A stretch of 64,000 bases of DNA from CAYYWP01 sp050176585 (GTDB taxonomy: Bacteria; Desulfobacterota; Binatia; HRBIN30; CADEER01). Below the pieces are notes generated by a model, which ran no database searches, had not been told where the DNA came from, and worked only from the letters and a program-made list of their open reading frames with translations. The stretch's first letter is position 1. The number at the start of each line of letters is the position of its first letter. A program made the translations under genes and the position numbers. Below, piece by piece: positions 25,016 through 33,210 of the stretch. The stretch covers positions 25,810 through 89,809 of the forward strand of contig JBFXHX010000017.1 in assembly GCA_050176585.1 (NCBI GenBank), read 5' to 3'.

Positions 25016-26044
25016 ATGAAAAACGCTAATGGCAGGTCAGGGCTGCACGAGGCGATGCTCGGGCACATCACCGCCTTCTGGCTCTCGCAGCTGATCTTCG
25101 TCGCCGCCAGGTTGGGCATAGCAGACGCGCTATCGCGCGGGCCGCTGTCTGCCGAAGCGATCGCCGAGAAGGTCGGCGCGCATGCGCCATCGATACGCCG
25201 GGTGCTCCGCGCGCTCGCGAGCGCCGGCGTATTCGCGGAGCAAGCTGACGGGCGCTTCCGATTGACCCGGACGGCGGCCACGCTCCGCAGCGATGTCCCG
25301 GGCTCGTTGCGCAACTATGCGCTCATGCAGTCAGGTCAATGGGTGTGGAATGCCTGGGGCCATCTCCTGCACGGGGTGACCACGGGGGAGCTGCCGTTCG
25401 ACCACGTATATGGCATGCCCGTGTTCGAGTACTTGCGCACGCACCCAGACGAGGACCGGCTGTTCTCGGCGTCGATGGCGAGCCTCTCAAGCACGGAGAA
25501 CGCCGCTGTGGCGCGCGGCTACAACTTTGGGCGGTTCCGCAGCCTGGTGGATGTCGGGGGCGCGCATGGGCATCTGCTCGCCTGCATTCTCCAGCGGCAT
25601 CGCCGCTTGCGCGGCGTACTGTACGACCAGCCACAGGTCGTCGCAGGCGCGGCGGCGAGCGGCTTCATCTCGGCGCCGGCAATCGCGTCGCGCTGCACCG
25701 CGGTGGGCGGTGATTTCTTCGTCGAGGTGCCGGCCAGCGCCGATGCCTATCTGCTCAAATACATCACCCATAACTGGAGCGACGAGCGCGCAGCGCGCAT
25801 CCTCACCAACTGCCGGACAGCGATGGCGCCCCGCGGACGCGTTTTCGTCGTGGACCACGTGGTCAAGCCGGACAACGCGCCGGGGTGGGCGAAGCTGCTC
25901 GACGTGAACATGATGGTCGCCACCACCGGGCACGAGCGCACGCGCAATCAGTTCGAGGAGCTCTTCGCGCGCGCGGGTTTGCGCCTCCTGCGCGTGCACC
26001 CGACCGCGGTGGCCCTGCGCATCCTCGAAGGCGCGGCGGCGTAG
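25016..26044 (+). CDS. O-methyltransferase, COMT/acetylserotonin type (copy 1)
   Basis: 342 residues, identical in length to the next gene, which supports ATG 25016 despite no clear ribosome binding site. N-terminal winged-helix dimerisation domain (LGIADALSRGPLSAEAIAEK, then VLRALASAGVFAE); SAM site VDVGGAHGHLL near 180; YLLKYITHNWSDE with the catalytic His position; RVFVVDHVV. It methylates a hydroxyl of a small, often phenolic, molecule using SAM. About three-quarters identical by eye to copy 2. It follows the aromatic operon by 127 bases on the same strand, so methylation of a phenolic intermediate is conceivable. Confidence 0.88.
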   Translation: MKNANGRSGLHEAMLGHITAFWLSQLIFVAARLGIADALSRGPLSAEAIAEKVGAHAPSIRRVLRALASAGVFAEQADGRFRLTRTAATLRSDVPGSLRNYALMQSGQWVWNAWGHLLHGVTTGELPFDHVYGMPVFEYLRTHPDEDRLFSASMASLSSTENAAVARGYNFGRFRSLVDVGGAHGHLLACILQRHRRLRGVLYDQPQVVAGAAASGFISAPAIASRCTAVGGDFFVEVPASADAYLLKYITHNWSDERAARILTNCRTAMAPRGRVFVVDHVVKPDNAPGWAKLLDVNMMVATTGHERTRNQFEELFARAGLRLLRVHPTAVALRILEGAAA

Positions 26045-26222
26045 CCCGCCCGCGCCGCACATCGGATCGGCGCGCACGCGCGACTGCCGTCGCAAGCGGA
26101 TTGCATGCGCGACGCTCCCGACCAGTGCCCGTTGGGTTCCCGTGGCGTGTTTCAGCGCCGCGGCGCCCCCCTGTCCGCGGTGACGTTTGCGTCCCCATTC
26201 GCTTCTTGATTTCTTCACCGAA

Positions 26223-27251
26223 ATGAACATCACAGCTCGGCGCCCTCCCGCGCAGGACGCGATGCTCGGGCACATCACCGCGTACTGGATCTCGCAGCTC
26301 GTATTGGTGGTGGCGAAGCTCGGCGTCGCCGACGCGCTTTCCCGCGGGCCGCTCAGCGCCGACGCGATCGCGAAGAAAGTCGGCGCGCACGCACCCTCGC
26401 TGCGCCGCGTGCTGCGCGCCCTCGCCAGCGTCGGCGTGTTCGCGGAGCGGCCGGACGGGCGTTTTCGACTCACGCCCGTCGCCGCGACACTGCGCAGCGA
26501 CGCCCCGGGCTCGCTTCGCAACTTCGCGATGATGCAGACGGGTGGATTCATCTGGGATGCCTGGCGCGAGCTGTTGCACGGCGTCACCACCGGCGAGCTG
26601 CCGTTCGATCGCGTGCACGGCACGCCGATGTTCGAGTACCTGCGGGCCCATCCCGAAGAAGACCGGTTGTTCTCGGCTTCGATGGCGAGCATCTCCGCGG
26701 CGGAGAACGCCGCCGTCGCACGCGGCTACGACTTCGGGCTGTTTCGCACGTTGGTCGACGTTGGCGGTGCGCACGGGCACTTGCTCGCCACCATCCTGCG
26801 CCGGCATCGCCGACTGCGCGGCGTGCTCTACGATCAGCCGCAGGTGGTGGCGGGCGCATCCGCGAGCGGGTTCATCTCGGCACCGGCGATCGCCGAACGC
26901 TGCACCACCGAGAGCGGCAGCTTCTTCGAGCACGTGCCGGCCGGCGCCGATGGATATCTAATGAAGTACATCATCCACGACTGGAACGACGAGCTGGCCA
27001 TCCGCATCTTGTCCAACTGCCGGTCCGCCATGACCGCGGACGGGCGCGTGCTGGTCGTCGATCACGTCGTGCGGCCCGGGAACGCGCCGGATTGGTACAA
27101 GTTGCTCGACGTGAACATGTTGGTCGCCACCGGCGGGCTGGAGCGCACGCGCAAGGAGTTTCGCGAGCTGTTCGCGCGCGCCGGATTGCGGCTGCTGCGG
27201 GTGCACCCCACCGCATCGCCGCTGAGCATCCTCGAGGCCGTCCCCGCATAG
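26223..27251 (+). CDS. O-methyltransferase, COMT/acetylserotonin type (copy 2)
   Basis: 342 residues from ATG 26223. Same plan as copy 1: winged-helix N-domain, SAM loop VDVGGAHGHLL, catalytic His in YIIHDWNDE, and VLVVDHVVRPGNAP. Differences concentrate in the N-terminal 15 residues and in the substrate-facing middle part (MMQTGGFIWDAWRELLH against LMQSGQWVWNAWGHLLH), so substrate range may have shifted. The 178-base spacer between copies is not obviously duplicated. Tandem duplication followed by divergence is the simplest explanation. Confidence 0.88.
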   Translation: MNITARRPPAQDAMLGHITAYWISQLVLVVAKLGVADALSRGPLSADAIAKKVGAHAPSLRRVLRALASVGVFAERPDGRFRLTPVAATLRSDAPGSLRNFAMMQTGGFIWDAWRELLHGVTTGELPFDRVHGTPMFEYLRAHPEEDRLFSASMASISAAENAAVARGYDFGLFRTLVDVGGAHGHLLATILRRHRRLRGVLYDQPQVVAGASASGFISAPAIAERCTTESGSFFEHVPAGADGYLMKYIIHDWNDELAIRILSNCRSAMTADGRVLVVDHVVRPGNAPDWYKLLDVNMLVATGGLERTRKEFRELFARAGLRLLRVHPTASPLSILEAVPA

Positions 27252-27447
27252 CGCCCGCGAGCGCGCGCGGCCTGACGAGTCCCGATGGTGCTGGCGTCTC
27301 GGCTGCCGAGCGAACGCGTCATGCGCGCGGCGCCCGGGTTCACCTGCACCGCGGGAACGGACGCCTGCGGCACATCGCGGCGATGTCGTGCTGCACCGGG
27401 CCCCTCACACGCGCCCTCGCGCCCGACCGCACGAGAAGGAGTGACCA

Positions 27448-29196
27448 GTGCCCTCGCCACCGCAATCCGCCGCTTTCGACCGTCACTTCGCTCGCGACCT
27501 CTGGCACCTCACGCGCGTGTATTGGTCGTCTGCCGACGCGAAGAAGGCCGCACTGCTGCTCGCGCTCTGCGTCGCGCTGGAGCTCGGCACGGTGTACGGC
27601 AACGTGCGCCTGGCCGGCGCACAAGCCCGGGTGTTCGACGCGGTGCAGAACAAGGAGGCCGGCGCGTTTCTCACCGCGATCGAGTGGTTCCTCGCCATCG
27701 CGCTGGCGGTGGTGCTGGTGTCGACCTATCGCATATACGCTCGCGGCATCCTGCAGATGCGCTGGCGCCAGCACCTCACCGACCATTTTCTGCGCCAGTG
27801 GATGGGACCCCAGGCGTACTGTCAGCGCGAGCTGTTCCACAAGGAAACCGACAACCCCGACCAACGCATTGCTGAGGATATCCAGTCGTACGTCGCCAGC
27901 GCGCTCGGTCTCTCGTTGTCACTGCTCTCCGCCGTAGCGACCCTGGTGTCCTTCGCCGGCATCCTGTGGACGCTATCGGGCAAGTGGCCGCTGCGCCTGG
28001 GCACGCACGAGTTCTGGATTCCCGGGCTCATGATGTGGGTGGCCATCGGCTACGCGCTGTTGAGCACCTGGCTCACGCACCGCGTCGGCCGCTCGCTCGT
28101 GTCGATCAACTTCAATCGCCTGCGCTATGAAGCCGACTTCCGCTATGGCCTGGTGCGATTCCGCGACAACGTCGAGGCGGTGGGATTGCTACGCGGCAAC
28201 GCGGTGGAGCGCCAAGGCGCGCTCGCCCGCTTCGGCAACGTGATCCTCAATTGGTGGCAGCTCATCGCGGCGCAGCGCAATTTGAGCCTGCTGACCAGCG
28301 GCATCGGGCAGGCGAACGGCGTCGTGCCACTGCTCGTCGCCGCGCCGGCGTTTTTTGCCGGGCGGATGACGCTGGGAGCCCTGACCGAGACGGGGATCGC
28401 CTATGGGCAGGTGTCGGGCTCGCTGGCGTGGTTCGTCAACGCCTATCAGGAGATTGCGCAATGGCGCGCCAGCATCGAGCGCCTCGCGCGTTTCCAGGAC
28501 GTGGTCGACGCCACGCGCACCGAGCTCTTGCACGGTGACGGCATCCGGATCGAACCGAGCGCCGACGCGGCGCTACACTTCGTGGACGTCGGCCTCGCCC
28601 AAGCGGACGGCCGGCTGATCGCGGACGGGTTGAACGCGACCGTGCCGGCCGGTGCGCGCCTGGCGCTGCTCGGTCCCCCCGGCGCAGTAAAAACCGCGCT
28701 GTTTCGCGCCATCGCGGGCATCTGGCCGTTCGGTCAGGGCCGGATCGAGCTGCCAGCGGCGGCGCGGCCGCTGTTCGTGCCGCACCAGCCGTACCTGTCG
28801 ATCGGCACGTTGCGCCAGATCGTGTCCTACCCTTCGCCGGCCGGCGCATTCGGGGACGGCAAGATCGCCGCCGCGCTCGGCCTCCTCGACCTCGATCATT
28901 TGCAGACCCGGCTGGACGACGCCGAACCCTGGGAGCAATTGTTGTCCAGCGATGAACAGCAGCGGCTCATGTTCGTCCGCGTGCTGCTCCACGAGCCGGA
29001 CTGGATTTTCATGGACGACGCGACCGCGACGCTCGACGGTGCGATGGAACGCCGCATCTACACGACGCTGGCTGCGCGCCTCCCGCACGCCACCGTGCTG
29101 TCCATCACGAACCGCCCCGGCGTAGCCGAACTACAGGAGCACCGCTGGACGATCGCCATAAACGGCGCCGGCCGGATGGCGCTCGAGGCCGCCTGA
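27448..29196 (+). CDS. BacA/SbmA (YddA)-like ABC transporter with degenerate ATPase motifs
   Basis: 582 residues: about six membrane helices in residues 35-330 (LLALCVALELGTV, FLAIALAVVLVSTY and others) fused to a nucleotide-binding domain (370-582). The family's conserved FNFxRYEADFRY signature is seen as INFNRLRYEADFRYGL. Motifs are eroded: Walker A is GPPGAVKT, with Val414 in place of the last Gly; the signature is LSSDEQQR instead of LSGGEQQR; Walker B ends DD524, with Asp replacing the catalytic Glu. Relatives import peptides or cobalamin or export long-chain acyl compounds. Weak or altered ATPase activity is expected. It is followed after 7 bases by a 1030-residue gene. Confidence 0.87.
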   Translation: MPSPPQSAAFDRHFARDLWHLTRVYWSSADAKKAALLLALCVALELGTVYGNVRLAGAQARVFDAVQNKEAGAFLTAIEWFLAIALAVVLVSTYRIYARGILQMRWRQHLTDHFLRQWMGPQAYCQRELFHKETDNPDQRIAEDIQSYVASALGLSLSLLSAVATLVSFAGILWTLSGKWPLRLGTHEFWIPGLMMWVAIGYALLSTWLTHRVGRSLVSINFNRLRYEADFRYGLVRFRDNVEAVGLLRGNAVERQGALARFGNVILNWWQLIAAQRNLSLLTSGIGQANGVVPLLVAAPAFFAGRMTLGALTETGIAYGQVSGSLAWFVNAYQEIAQWRASIERLARFQDVVDATRTELLHGDGIRIEPSADAALHFVDVGLAQADGRLIADGLNATVPAGARLALLGPPGAVKTALFRAIAGIWPFGQGRIELPAAARPLFVPHQPYLSIGTLRQIVSYPSPAGAFGDGKIAAALGLLDLDHLQTRLDDAEPWEQLLSSDEQQRLMFVRVLLHEPDWIFMDDATATLDGAMERRIYTTLAARLPHATVLSITNRPGVAELQEHRWTIAINGAGRMALEAA

Positions 29197-29203
29197 TACT
29201 CCC

Positions 29204-32200
29204 ATGACTACCGGTGGAGAGCTGATCCTGTGGGCTGGCGACCGCAGCATGTTCGAGCGGTGGAGCGCCAACGCCGCCGATGATTCGACGGCGCGGCTGT
29301 CAGTCGCCGGCGAGCCCGCCGACCCGACGTTGCGGTTTGATTTCAGCCTCGCCGGTCCAGGCAGCTGGACGATCGCGCGCTGTGCGATCGACGCCGTGCT
29401 GCCGCCGCATTACGTGGCAGTGCTCGAGGTCAGCGGCCAAGGCGACCCGAGCGAGCTCCAACTGAAGCTCGTGGACGCTAGCGGTGCGAACGTATGGTGG
29501 TGGCGGCGGCGCGGCTTCGTTCCGCCGCCCGAGCCGACGCGCCTCGACCTGCGCCGCGCGGCGCTCGAGTTCGCCTGGGGGCCAGCGAGCGGCGGTGAGC
29601 CCGCGCGGCTCGCGGCGGTCGAGCTCGCCCTGGCCGGCGAGCGCGCCGCAGGCACACTGCGCATCCACGGCCTGCGCATCGAAGCGCGCGACGTCGCTGC
29701 AGCCCATCCGCGCGTGCAGGCGGTGCGCGCTTCGAGCTCCCGCCCGGGCTGCGAGCCGGAACGCGTGCTCGACCCGAGCACCTCGACCTCGTGGCGCCCG
29801 GCCGCCGGGGACCGCGAGCCCTGGCTCGAGCTCGATCTCGGCCGCCCGAGCGAATGGGGTGGGCTCATCGTCGACTTCGCCGAGCAGACGCCGCCCTGTC
29901 GCCTGCTCGCCTCGAACGACGCCGCCGAGTGGCGATGTCTGGCAGAGACGCCGGGCAACCCACGACACCGCTGCTGGCTGCGTACAGCCGATGGCGACGG
30001 CCGGTACGCGCGTCTGGCGTTCGCGTCGGGCGAGGGCACTGCGGTGGCGCGAGTCGCGCTCGCGGCGCTGGAGCAAGCGGTCTCACCTGCACGCCACCTC
30101 AGCGCGGTGGCGCGAGAAGCGCCGCGCGGTCGCTACCCCCGGCACCTGCTCGGTGAACAGGTGTACTGGGCGCTGGTCGGTGCCGAAGGCGACGAGCACA
30201 AGGCGCTGCTGAGCGAGGATGGAGCGCTCGAGGTCGATGCCGAGTCGTTCTCGATCGAACCGTTCTTGTGGCTCGACGGGCGCTTGCTGACCTGGGCGGA
30301 CGTCGAGCACCGGCTCACGCTGGCCAACGGGCACCTGCCGATGCCGGTGGTCGAATGGCGCACCGCCGACCTCCGCCTGGTGATCGCGGCTGTCGCGATC
30401 GGTGCGGGGGGGCAGCGCGCGCTGGCCGCGCGATACCGGATCGAGAATACCGGCGCGGAGAGCCGCGATTGCCGCCTCTTCCTGGCTGTCCGACCCTTTC
30501 AGGTCAATCCGAGCTGGCAGAGCTTGAACTTGGTGGGCGGCATCGCGCCGATCGCGGAGCTCGAGCACACCGAGGAAGGTCTGCGCGTGAACGGCGCGCG
30601 CACGGTGATCGCCGTGACCCGGCCGAACGCGGGGGGCGCGGCCCCTTCCGAGGCGGGCTTGCGCGCGCTCGCCGAGGGCCGGCCGCCGGACGAGGCTCGG
30701 GTCGAAGACGTGTTGGGATTCGCCGAGGGCGCCCTCGCCTTCGATCTCACGTTGTCCGCCGGCGCCACTGGCACGGTGGCGATCGCCGCCCCGTATGCAG
30801 ACGGCGCTGCGCTGCCCCACGGATTGATGCCGGGCGACGCCGCGGAGTGGGTGGATGCGCGCCTCGCCGAAACGACAGAATACTGGCGCGCCCGGCTCGG
30901 CGCCTTGCCGATCGAGCTGCCGCCCGGTGCGCGGGCCTATAGCGATACGCTCCACGCCTCACTGGGCTGGATACTGGCCACCCGCGAAGGTCCCCGCATT
31001 CAGCCGGGCGCGCGCTGCTACCGCCGCGCGTGGATCCGCGATGGCGCGCTCATGGGAACGGCGATCGCGGAGCTCGGGTTCGCGGAGGAAGCCCGCCAGT
31101 TCCTGCGCTGGTACGCGCAGTTCCAGTTCACCGACGGGCGCGTGCCGTGCGCGGTCGACCGCCACGGCATCGACCGGGCGGTAGAGCACGACAGCCACGG
31201 CCAACTCGCGTGGGGCATCATCGAAGTGGCGCGCCTGGCGGGCGACCAGGGGTTCCTGCGCGAGCTATGGCCACACGTGCGCAGCGCCGTCGAGGCGATT
31301 CGGGATCTGCGCGCCACGCGCACGACCGAGGCATACACCGGCACCGCGCAGTTCGGCCTGCTTCCCGAATCGATCAGCCACGAAGGCTATGCCTCACGCC
31401 CCGTACACTCCTACTGGGACGACTTCTTCGCGGTGCGCGCCCTCGCCGATGCGGCGGAGGCGGCCACGGAGCTCGGTGACGCGCAGGCCGCCCGGGAGAT
31501 CGCCGCGCTGCGGGATGCGATGGCGGGGGACGTGCGCGCCTCGATCGCCCGCAGCATGTACGAGCACGGGTTGGATGTGTTGCCCGGATCGGCGGAGCTC
31601 GGCGACTTCGACCCAACCTCGAGCGCGATCGCACTCGATCCGTGCGGCGTCAGCGCGTTGCTGCCGCCGGACGGCCTCGCACACACGTTCGCGCGGTATT
31701 GGGCCGAGTTCGAAGCCCGCCGCCGCGGCGATGCGGCGGCCGAGGCATACACGCCGTACGAGATACGCAATGCCACCGCGCTCTTGCTGATGGGCGACAA
31801 GCCGCGCGCGCTCGAACTCCTGGACTGGCTGCTCGCAGAACAGCGCCCGACGGCGTGGCGGCAGTGGCCGGAGGTCTGCTGGCGAAACCGCCGCGCGCCG
31901 CGATTCTTCGGCGACCTGCCGCACGGGTGGGTGGGCTCGATCTTCATCCGCACGCTGCGGCGGATGCTCGCGTACGAACGGCGGGACGAACAGCAGCTCG
32001 TGCTCGCCGCCGGAGTTCCCGAGGCCTGGGTAGGCGAGCCGCCCGGAGTTCGCGTGCGCAATCTTCCCACCTTGTTTGGACCGCTCGATTACGCCGTGCG
32101 CGCGGAGGGGAGCGACCGGATCGCCATCGATCTGGGCCCAAATGTCCCGCGACCGGCAGGCGGTACGGAGATCAAATCCCCGTCGGCGCGCCGGATCCGG

Positions 32201-32296
32201 CGCGCCTGGGCGGACGGCCAGGCCCTCGATGCGACCGCCGCCAACAGCGTTCTCCTCCCGTCGGAAGGGGCGCGGGAAGTGGTGCTGGAGTATTGA
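29204..32296 (+). CDS. Discoidin-like domain plus six-hairpin glycosidase-like protein
   Basis: 1030 residues, no signal peptide. Residues about 1-160 look like a carbohydrate-binding beta-sandwich; 160-290 fit an F5/8 (discoidin) fold (SSSRPGCEPERVLDPSTSTS, WLELDLGRPSEWGGLIVD); 310-560 form a beta-sandwich super-sandwich; 580-950 form an (alpha/alpha)6 barrel (TREGPRIQPGARCYRRAWIR, DGRVPCAVDRHGIDRAVEHD, DLPHGWVGSIFIRTLRRML) resembling glycogen-debranching and GH15/GH94-type enzymes. Acid residues such as Asp in WIRDGA and Glu in AVEHD are candidate catalytic groups. Probably acts on an alpha-glucan or oligosaccharide; exact activity unknown. Co-transcribed with the preceding ABC gene. Confidence 0.75.
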   Translation: MTTGGELILWAGDRSMFERWSANAADDSTARLSVAGEPADPTLRFDFSLAGPGSWTIARCAIDAVLPPHYVAVLEVSGQGDPSELQLKLVDASGANVWWWRRRGFVPPPEPTRLDLRRAALEFAWGPASGGEPARLAAVELALAGERAAGTLRIHGLRIEARDVAAAHPRVQAVRASSSRPGCEPERVLDPSTSTSWRPAAGDREPWLELDLGRPSEWGGLIVDFAEQTPPCRLLASNDAAEWRCLAETPGNPRHRCWLRTADGDGRYARLAFASGEGTAVARVALAALEQAVSPARHLSAVAREAPRGRYPRHLLGEQVYWALVGAEGDEHKALLSEDGALEVDAESFSIEPFLWLDGRLLTWADVEHRLTLANGHLPMPVVEWRTADLRLVIAAVAIGAGGQRALAARYRIENTGAESRDCRLFLAVRPFQVNPSWQSLNLVGGIAPIAELEHTEEGLRVNGARTVIAVTRPNAGGAAPSEAGLRALAEGRPPDEARVEDVLGFAEGALAFDLTLSAGATGTVAIAAPYADGAALPHGLMPGDAAEWVDARLAETTEYWRARLGALPIELPPGARAYSDTLHASLGWILATREGPRIQPGARCYRRAWIRDGALMGTAIAELGFAEEARQFLRWYAQFQFTDGRVPCAVDRHGIDRAVEHDSHGQLAWGIIEVARLAGDQGFLRELWPHVRSAVEAIRDLRATRTTEAYTGTAQFGLLPESISHEGYASRPVHSYWDDFFAVRALADAAEAATELGDAQAAREIAALRDAMAGDVRASIARSMYEHGLDVLPGSAELGDFDPTSSAIALDPCGVSALLPPDGLAHTFARYWAEFEARRRGDAAAEAYTPYEIRNATALLLMGDKPRALELLDWLLAEQRPTAWRQWPEVCWRNRRAPRFFGDLPHGWVGSIFIRTLRRMLAYERRDEQQLVLAAGVPEAWVGEPPGVRVRNLPTLFGPLDYAVRAEGSDRIAIDLGPNVPRPAGGTEIKSPSARRIRRAWADGQALDATAANSVLLPSEGAREVVLEY

Positions 32297-32500
32297 CCGC
32301 CGCCGTGCGCAGACGCCGCTCTCGCCACCGCGCGCTCACGTACGAAGGGGCACGTGCGCGCGTGTTGGCGCGCGGCCGGCGACTGCCGCGCGCTAGCGGT
32401 CGAACCGCGAGGCCGGTGAGTGCGAGTCGCCGGGCCGGCGCGGTTGTGGTCGGTCGGAAAGCTCTTTATACCGGCGCGGCGGTGCATCCGCTGGAGGATC

Positions 32501-33157
32501 ATGGAGTTTATCAAGGAAGCGATCGATATTTTTCTGCACCTCGACAGCCACTTGAACGACCTCTCCATCGCGTTGGGGCCGTGGCTATACGTCGTGCTCT
32601 TCCTGATCATCTTCTGCGAGACCGGCCTGGTGGTCACGCCGTTCCTCCCGGGTGATTCGCTGCTGTTCGCGGTCGGCGCGCTCGCCGCCACTGACGGCTC
32701 GCCGCTCTCGCCGGGAACAATCGTCGTGCTGCTGTCAATCGCCGCCATCCTGGGCGACGCGGTGAACTACGCGATCGGGTACCGCGTCGGCCCCAAGGTG
32801 TTCAGCAGCGAGACATCGCGCCTGCTCAACAAAGAACACCTCGTGCGGACCCAGCGGTTCTACGAGAAGTATGGGGGCAAGACGATCATTCTGGCGCGCT
32901 TCATCCCGATCGTGCGCACCTTTGCCCCCTTCGTGGCCGGCATCGGCAAGATGCGCTACGCGCAATTTGCGGCCTACAACATCGTCGGTGGCATCGTATG
33001 GGTCACCAGCTTCACGATCGCCGGCTACTTTTTCGGCAACGTCCCGGTCGTCAAACGGAACTTCCACATCGTAATCCTGGCGATCATCATCATCTCGGTG
33101 ATGCCGCCCATCATCGAATACTTGCGCGCCCGCCGTGAGGCAGCGGCCGCCGACTGA
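32501..33157 (+). CDS. DedA-family membrane protein
   Basis: 218 residues; GGAGG precedes ATG 32501. Typical DedA layout: YVVLFLIIFCETGLVVTPFLPGDSLLF, then ILGDAVNYAIGYRVG, then FYEKYGGKTIILARFIPIVR with the conserved F-P-x-x-R-T, then the glycine-rich GIGKM and C-terminal helix. DedA proteins are inner-membrane lipid flippases or proton-dependent transporters (undecaprenyl phosphate or phosphatidylethanolamine recycling). It stands alone and converges on the FecR/DUF6600 gene. Confidence 0.93.
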   Translation: MEFIKEAIDIFLHLDSHLNDLSIALGPWLYVVLFLIIFCETGLVVTPFLPGDSLLFAVGALAATDGSPLSPGTIVVLLSIAAILGDAVNYAIGYRVGPKVFSSETSRLLNKEHLVRTQRFYEKYGGKTIILARFIPIVRTFAPFVAGIGKMRYAQFAAYNIVGGIVWVTSFTIAGYFFGNVPVVKRNFHIVILAIIIISVMPPIIEYLRARREAAAAD

Positions 33158-33183
33158 CGCGCGGAGCTTTCGCAACATCGCGT

Positions 33184-33199
33184 CGCCGCGGGCGCGGCG
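33184..33199. terminator. Short GC hairpin between convergent genes
   Basis: CGCCGC, loop GGGC, GCGGCG, 26 bases after the DedA stop and 11 bases before the stop of the opposing gene. A 6-pair stem without T-tract; weak candidate. Confidence 0.3.
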
Positions 33200-33210
33200 T
33201 TGGCGAGCGC

